Translations under genes and position numbers: made by a program
Shown: piece by piece, positions 58,270-64,000 of the stretch
Numbering within the stretch: position 1 is the stretch's first letter
Layout: each line of letters starts with the position of its first letter
Assembly: GCA_002917075.1 (NCBI GenBank)
Contig: NTMA01000015.1
Coordinates: forward strand, 310,001-374,000
Source of the DNA: Hawksworthiomyces lignivorus
Lineage: Eukaryota > Ascomycota > Sordariomycetes > Ophiostomatales > Ophiostomataceae
DNA: 64,000 bases
Reading direction: 5' to 3'
The notes under the pieces: model-generated
The model's input: the letters and a program-made list of their open reading frames with translations, nothing else
The model's database searches: none
Told to the model about the DNA's origin: nothing

Positions 58270-59448
58270 TCACTGATCGACGATAAAGCCATCCAGGTGC
58301 TTGCGCACCTTAACTGGCAGTACAATAGGGGGACTAATAATAGGTGCATCGTCCCGTAAATTAATGCCCAGGCCTGGTTTACTTGGAATGTCGATGAAGC
58401 CGCCCTCCGGGACTGGCACATAGTCAACCAAGTTGGCGCCGACGTGCTCAGAAATTTCGCTATGGCTCTCCGCATCCAAAGCCGTCGTGTATTCTTGTAT
58501 CAGAAAGTTAGGTATGGCCGCAACGACCTGCAGGCATGCGGCCAACCCGATCGGTGACAGTGGGTTGTGTGGAACCAGCTGGATGTGGTATGCCTCCGCC
58601 AGAGCGGCGACTTTTTTCATACCAGTAATGCCGCCACATAGGGCTGGGTCGACCCGTGCATACTCCAGCGCCTCACGCTCGAATAAAGCGTGGAATTCGT
58701 ACAGTGTACATACCCGCTCCCCTGTGGCTATTGGCAGCGTAATCTTCTCGGCGACCCGCGCCATGGCCCCCGGGTTTTCCGGCCGAATGGGATCTTCAAT
58801 GAACAGCGGGAAGTAGTCTTTTATGCCGTTACAGAATGTGATTGCTTCCGTGGGTGAGAGGCGACGGTGAAGTTCCAAGGCGATGTCGACATCCGGGCCA
58901 ACCGCTTCTCGAACTTTGCGTACGTTTTCAATTGCGTCGCGCATCTTAGTAGCATGGGTTTTAAAGTATATTGTATCTTTGTCTTCGTCTAGGAATGGGT
59001 TTAGGTGCCCAATTGCCGTAAACCCTTGCCTCACTTTCCACCGAGCGTCTTGTAAAATTGCATCCAACGTCTTGCCACGCACGTGCGGATATACACGCGC
59101 CTTCGTCCGGCATGCACCGCCGAGCAATTCGTAAATCGGTACTCCCAGTGCCTTACCTTTGATGTCCCAGAGGGCGATATCGATGGCAGAGATGCCTGAA
59201 TTGATCGCTAGCCCTTGGAAGTAGCTGAACCGGTGCAAGGCGTTCCAATGGTGCTCAATGTCGAAAGCGTTTTTCCCGATTAGGTAATCAGTAAAGCGCT
59301 CAATCACGCTCATCGCCACATGAGTTTGGGACCAGATGCCTGCTTCGCCATATCCTACAATACCAGTGTCGGTTTCAACTTTAACAAAGATAAACTTGTC
59401 GGCCAAGATAGGAGTGATGGCTTTAATGATATGTTCGTGGGAAGCCAT
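58270..59448 (-). CDS. Enolase-superfamily acid-sugar dehydratase-like enzyme (mandelate racemase/RspA/GalD-like)
   Basis: An intronless minus-strand gene of 392 residues. The N-terminal capping domain contains VETDTGIVGYGEAG. The barrel carries metal ligands E192 (ALELHRR), E218 (FIEDP) and E244 (ATGER), with candidate catalytic histidines H194 and H294 (LVPHNPLSP). Galactonate and mannonate dehydratases usually have Asp at the first ligand (D-x-H); here it is Glu. These enzymes dehydrate aldonic acids to 2-keto-3-deoxy acids. The gene lies in a block with a sugar porter, an aldo-keto reductase and two dioxygenases, so a sugar acid is a plausible intermediate. No aldolase or kinase for a keto-deoxy acid is seen in the window. 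Confidence 0.9.
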   Translation of the reverse strand: MASHEHIIKAITPILADKFIFVKVETDTGIVGYGEAGIWSQTHVAMSVIERFTDYLIGKNAFDIEHHWNALHRFSYFQGLAINSGISAIDIALWDIKGKALGVPIYELLGGACRTKARVYPHVRGKTLDAILQDARWKVRQGFTAIGHLNPFLDEDKDTIYFKTHATKMRDAIENVRKVREAVGPDVDIALELHRRLSPTEAITFCNGIKDYFPLFIEDPIRPENPGAMARVAEKITLPIATGERVCTLYEFHALFEREALEYARVDPALCGGITGMKKVAALAEAYHIQLVPHNPLSPIGLAACLQVVAAIPNFLIQEYTTALDAESHSEISEHVGANLVDYVPVPEGGFIDIPSKPGLGINLRDDAPIISPPIVLPVKVRKHLDGFIVDQ

Positions 59449-60783
59449 GCTTTGCTTTTGGTTAAATTGTTTGAAGTAATAATTCGTGAGACTAGATTTT
59501 CATTGTGTTGCGTTTCTTGGATTGTTTTTCTTTTTTCTTTTTAAAAAGTGCCTTCTCAATCATCTCATGCACGACTATTAAATGCCGAAAAAGAAAGAAA
59601 AACAAATAAAATATCCGAACTGCAATAGAGACCCCATATTCTCTTCTACACATACCTGATCATAGCACCATTCCATTTTCAGAAAATCAATCGGACAGAC
59701 CCTCCGTCTCGACAGTCCTAAGACCCTATTGCGTGATTTGCAAGCAAACTGACTGCTCGGCTTAGCAAAACAAATAGCCTTAACTCAGGAACAGCAAAAT
59801 CAGGGAACCAACTAGCTACTTTCAGCTTCGTATATGCACAGCGAAGTCGCATACATACATTGCAATCGACCATCTCCAATTAATCATTAAAAGTCAATTC
59901 GCGCACGGCGCCCAATAGCCATAAACCAAAGCCAATGACAACAGATGCGCTCGAATTGTGTCATCGCAAATGCTACAATATTGATAGGTTTTCTATCTCC
60001 TTTGCTTGCTTGGACTAGGTAGTATAACCAGATGGATAAATGGGTCTTGAAATAAATCTGGAAAGGATTCAAATTCTTGGTCTCCGCGCTGCGCTCATAA
60101 GGCGGCATCGTCCAGTAGCAGCCAGCACACATATCTGTGAACTGCAAGTTCAAGCATGAAACAGAAGGCAATATGAATTAGACTAACTCGAATCTGGTCG
60201 CCACATATGCTGTTTCGAGAATATCGCTAGCTATCCGTCTGTTAAAATTAAAATAGGATGAAATACACAAGAGACAAATGGCAGTAGATGGAACATCAGT
60301 CGTGTTTCTAGGCGAAAGGAAAAGAAAAACAAAAAAATAAAATTCGAGATAAAAAAGAGTAGATGGAGGAGAGTGAGGGAGATAACTACAGGTCTTTTTA
60401 TTCAACTCGCGCTAAATCCAAAGAAGGAATTTCTTCGTAACCAAGATGATATCTAATAGGTCCAGGGTGTAGCCACTAAACAAATGCTTTCAAAAGTTTT
60501 CTTTACCCATTGGGCCCCTGTCGCCGGGTCGATTTAGTAGAATTTGTCATTGACGCCAAAATTGTGCATCTGCATCCAATTCAAGCAGCAAAAGCGAGTC
60601 AAGCAAAGTTAATAGTAAATATGTATGTTGGCATATCTATAAAAGGGAAAGGGGTGTGGTTATTCGGATCAATATTCGGCATGTGTGAGTTTACCATTAT
60701 CTGTAAGTATGCGGCCTACCGTCTTGTACTAAAAGGAAACTAGACTTGTATACGCCGGTTGTTTAATATCTATACTCACAACC
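59449..60783. promoter_or_regulatory. Divergent spacer, dehydratase / ACS-family MFS
   Basis: 1.3 kb between divergent genes, AT-rich with purine tracts near 59580-59620 and 60320-60380. No gene is supported; the frames at 59887-60171 and 60510-60743 show no family features. Confidence 0.45.
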
Positions 60784-62342
60784 ATGGCAACTAAAAACGT
60801 CGACATCAAGTCGAACCTGGACCTTAAGGGTGAGCACACTATTTCTAGCCAGGAAGACGCCGGTGGCGATGTCGCTCTCCCGCAGGAACATGATGAGACT
60901 TCTCGTGCCAATTACATTGCCGGTCGAGGCCGCGTATCGCGCAAATGGTACGGCTGGTTTGCTGAGACGGACACGCTGGCAGAGCGGAAGTTGATCATTA
61001 AGATGGATCTTCTCATCATGTCCTTTGCCTTCCTGGCTTATTGGGCCAAATATATTGACCAGGGCAACTTAACCAATGCCTATATCAGTGGTATGCGAGA
61101 AGACTTAGGCTTCTATGGCAACGAGCTGGTTCAGCTGCAAACCATCTTCAACGTATCATACACTGTTTTTATGATTCCCCTTACCCTTCTTGCTGCCGAA
61201 TATCCCAAAACAATCCCGGCCTGCGAGTTTGCTTGGGGCATATTCACACTGCTCCAGTATCGCTCAAAATCCTTTGGAGAGCTGGCTGCCTACCGTTTTA
61301 TGACGGGCCTTTTTGAAAGTGCCTTTTTCACTTCCATTCATTACATTCTTGGTTCATGGTGGGTTATTGTGTCTCGTCTCTTTCCGGTCCCGCTGCGCGC
61401 CTAGTTCTATATTATGCTAATAATTTTAGGTACCGTACGGATGAGCTGGGCCGTCGCGCCGGCATTTTCTACGTTGCCACATGCCTAGGAACTATGACAA
61501 CCGGTTTTTTGGCTAGTGGCATCATCAAGAATCTGGATGGTGCCCACGGACTGGCAGGCTGGCGATGGCTTTACATCATTTGCTCAGTTTTGACCTTTCC
61601 TATCGGCATTTTTGGCTTCATATTTTTCCCAAGTACTCCCGACAAAACTAATTCGTTTTGGCTCACGGCTGAGGAGAAGGATTTGGCCAGAGAGCGCATG
61701 CGACGCATCGGTGGCAAGCCGGCCATCGGCTTTGGTGGCAGCTGGAAAGTCATAAGACGATTTTTCTTTCGATGGCACATTTACGTGCTCGGCTTCTTTC
61801 TGGTTCCTTGGATCTTAACTTGCCAGCCTTCTGGCAATGGCGCCTACACGCTGTGGATCAAGAGTCTAAACAAGTACTCGACATCGCGGCTGAACGAGCT
61901 AACGGCCGTGAATCCGGGTGTTGGCATGTTCCTCATCCTATTTTACTCTTTTCTCTCGGATCACCTACAGACTAAGATTCCGATCATTATCTTTCAATGT
62001 CTATTACAGTTCGCGCTACAGTTGGCATTTCCACTCTGGGACAAGTCTTCAGTCGGCTACAAGTGGGCCGCCGTCGCGACTGGCTATGGCCAGAACGCTC
62101 TGTCACCCATCCTCTACGCCTGGGCTAACGAGATTTGCCGGGAAGATGCAGAAGAGCGTGCTTTTGTCGTCTCGGTCATGTGTGCCATGTCTAACGTCTT
62201 CGCCACATGGGTGCCGCTACTCGTTTGGCAGACTGTTGATGCGCCACAGTATCACAAAGGCTATATTTTCACCCAAGTCTTCATTATCGTCTTTTTGTTT
62301 TCGGCAATTGGGGTATGGTGGTACGATAAACGCGACCAGTAA
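60784..62342 (+). CDS. MFS transporter, anion:cation symporter family (Liz1/Fen2/Vht1-like)
   Basis: Two exons, 60784-61358 and 61430-62342, give 495 residues. The join in phase 2 restores LGSWYRTDELGRRAG, the conserved ACS loop after helix 4. The first helix has IKMDLLIMSFAFLAYWAKYIDQGNLTNAY-type features of pantothenate/biotin/carboxylate porters (only the pattern is noted). It lacks the long N-terminal extension of Dal5. As the right end of the cluster it may take up an organic acid or sulfonate, in parallel with the sugar porter at the other side. Confidence 0.88.
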
Positions 62343-63822
62343 GTCAAAAATGCAAAATAATTACTTACTGCCAATGTTGCTCAGCGTTTAGGCTAACATT
62401 CCGCAGAAAACGGCTCTACAGGAAAACCATCTTATAAGGCTCATTGGTGTAATTGACTGTAACCGATAGTCCATTTTAAGATGCGTCTAATCTTTTAAAT
62501 AAATATTATGCGGAATAATTGTTCGCAAAAACTTCTTACAATAAATACATAAATAGAAACCATCCGCAGAGTGGTAATAATAATTTTGAATTTCTATGAA
62601 GTTTTTAATTATAATATAATATAATGTTAACGAGATCATTTCGACTTCTGTAAAATCTTTTATAAAAAATATCAGGGATATGATGGCTGGGCACGAAGCG
62701 TAGCCTGTGTAGGGGTGCTTAGCGCTAGTGCTAGACTTTGTAGCGCCTGTTCTAGGTTCCAAAAGAGGGAATTTTTCATATGAGTATATTCGGGTAGGAT
62801 AACAGAGGTAACAAAACGCAGATAAGAACAACAGCACGAATATTCTCGTTCTGTTGCCGCCGGACAGCTCGGCGTTGTGCAGAAGGATGGGGCACTGGCA
62901 ACTAGATGAAATTCGAGGTAGATCGTGACGGTAATGTCGCTTAATTTAACGAGCCAACCGAGGACGTGGGGTGGTGCCAAAGCGAGGCCGCCATAGGCAT
63001 GGGAGTGAGATGTTTGGGTGGTCCAGCTTTTTTCGGCCTACCGCCTATACCAGCTTACCCGAAGCGACTGAAATTGGCACTCAGACTCGCTGACTTTTAA
63101 TGTACTGCGCCACACACTAAGCCACGCCGCAAAAAAAAAAAAAAAAGGGTTCGGCTTGCTGTTGTGTTTCATGAATGGTTGGTGGAATGGAACGAATGGC
63201 GAATGGATTATATAGGCGTGGGTAAACGACTAAAACATAGAAGTGGATAGAAGTGGATGAAAAGTAGACAGCGCTTTGATTGGCTAAGTGAGAGTAGTAA
63301 TAGAGAGAATAGTCCCAGGGAGCTTGACAAGCCGCGATGACGAGACAAGTGAGACCACGATGGTGTCGTTCGGCATAGTAAGGATCGAGGCGGATTCGAG
63401 GAGGTTGAGGCCGCCGGTGTTCGTAGAAAGCGGTATAACGGAAAGACAAAAGAGGAGTAGAATCGAGACGGCGTAGGTGGGCTAGGTTCTCTCATGTAGA
63501 GGAGAAAGGGGAAATGAAAAAAGGGAAAGTGGGTGGGGAAGAGAAAGCTCAGAAAGAAAAGCGATTAAAAATTTTATTGAGGATGACGGGGATGGAATAG
63601 AAAGGGGGAAGAATGAATTCATAAACTCTAGAATACAAAAAAGAGAATATCAGAGAACGAGCTTGTAAACCTGCTCCTACTGTAGGAACGTGAGTAAATT
63701 ACTAACCACAATACCCTTAAATACTCCGTAAGAATTGTCATATCAACCCCATCTAACTCTTTATTCAATACATCTCAATTAAATAAAATGTCCGTTTATT
63801 TGACTTTTATTTTCTATATTAC
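62343..63822. other. Intergenic, AT-rich with low complexity
   Basis: Holds repeat copy B (listed separately), poly-A at 63130-63146, and one TACTCCGTA nonamer at 63722-63730. The short minus-strand frames at 62672-62980 and 63117-63495 partly overlap the repeat or low-complexity sequence and were not called. Confidence 0.45.
62675..62818 (+). repeat. Dispersed repeat, copy B
   Basis: Same-orientation partner of 50120-50262. The shared core GGCACGAAGCG starts at 62690, followed by AGCCTGTG, GTGCTTAG and an AAAGAGG-T run. The minus-strand translations of the two copies also resemble each other (both contain a KN-LF segment and an ALST/ELST-QA-LRA segment), so the repeat may once have been coding. 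Confidence 0.65.
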
Positions 63823-64000
63823 TTAAATAGATAGACCTTTCAAAGATACACCGTTAACGGAAGACTGTTTACATCGCTCCTCTACTACCATTTCCAGATC
63901 AAGCCTGCGTTCCTCGCGTTCGCTGAAGCGGTCTCCGAACAGGTCAAAGTGAGGCCGCATAAAGATGGTATATTTAACAAGCTCTTCCATACAGTCGACA
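63823..64000 (-). CDS. C-terminal end of a gene continuing beyond the window
   Basis: One minus-strand frame is open from the right edge for 58 codons to a TAA at 63825-63823. The peptide is charged and protein-like (VKYTIFMRPHFDLFGDRF, then RREERR-like basic/acidic helix and VVEERCKQSSVNGVSL). I do not recognise the family. The composition and absence of stops make it a better candidate than other frames here, but length is short. Confidence 0.5.
   Translation of the reverse strand, partial: VDCMEELVKYTIFMRPHFDLFGDRFSEREERRLDLEMVVEERCKQSSVNGVSLKGLSI

Noticed and set aside
63117..63495. Minus-strand frames near the poly-A run
   Set aside because: Low-complexity Ser/Tyr-rich translations ending in a homopolymer; no gene-like structure.
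1..64000. CRISPR arrays, rRNA or tRNA genes
   Set aside because: No regularly spaced repeats and no cloverleaf-like or rRNA-like sequence was recognised by eye; a tRNA scan could still find one.

Overview
The window is nuclear DNA of a filamentous ascomycete (Pezizomycotina; probably a Sordariomycete, perhaps Hypocreales, though the order is a guess). The evidence is short spliceosomal introns of about 50-90 bases with GT..AG ends and CTAAC-type branch sites, several Zn2Cys6 transcription factors, a HET-domain gene, Dal5/ACS-type and sugar-type MFS permeases, and decayed transposon and gene relics. No rRNA, tRNA or CRISPR array was recognised. Exon boundaries were joined by hand from reading frame, splice signals and family motifs.

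Layout. (1) 1-9 kb: conserved core, very GC-rich codon use. It holds the Golgi Ca2+/Mn2+ P-type ATPase pmr1 and the Golgi tethering subunit cog4. (2) 10-18 kb: transition to AT-richer accessory DNA. It holds an alpha/beta hydrolase, a Dal81/TamA-like regulator, then a graveyard with a broken amino-acid permease butted against a truncated class-III aminotransferase and remains of another transcription factor. (3) 17.8-25 kb: five small-molecule genes in alternating orientation: an Asp/Glu/hydantoin racemase-like protein, an ACS-family MFS permease, a DUF3500 protein, a fumarylacetoacetate-hydrolase family enzyme and a 117-residue unknown. (4) 26.8-46.1 kb: an intracellular-looking subtilisin, a LigB/DODA-type extradiol dioxygenase, a tail-anchored aldehyde-dehydrogenase-like protein without catalytic residues, a DHA1-like MFS, two Zn2Cys6 regulators, an FAD aromatic hydroxylase, a 2-oxoglutarate/Fe(II) oxygenase and an NCS1 (Fur-type) permease. 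Together these suggest uptake and oxidation of an aromatic or N-heterocyclic compound. (5) 46.1-50.5 kb: a decayed Tc1/mariner relic, a HET-domain gene and other debris. (6) 50.6-62.3 kb: an aldo-keto reductase, a sugar MFS, two TauD/JLP1-type dioxygenases, a mandelate-racemase/dehydratase-type enolase-superfamily enzyme and an ACS-family MFS. This block is bracketed by two diverged direct copies of a ~140-base repeat at about 50.12 and 62.68 kb. (7) 62.8-64 kb: mostly non-coding, with the 3' end of a gene running off the right edge on the minus strand.

The most interesting proposals are the repeat-bracketed dioxygenase/sugar cluster, which might be an oxygenolytic organosulfonate or sugar-acid pathway, and the FAD-hydroxylase/2OG-oxygenase/NCS1 cluster, which partly resembles the Aspergillus nicotinate (hxn) gene set. 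Both functions are inferred from gene content.
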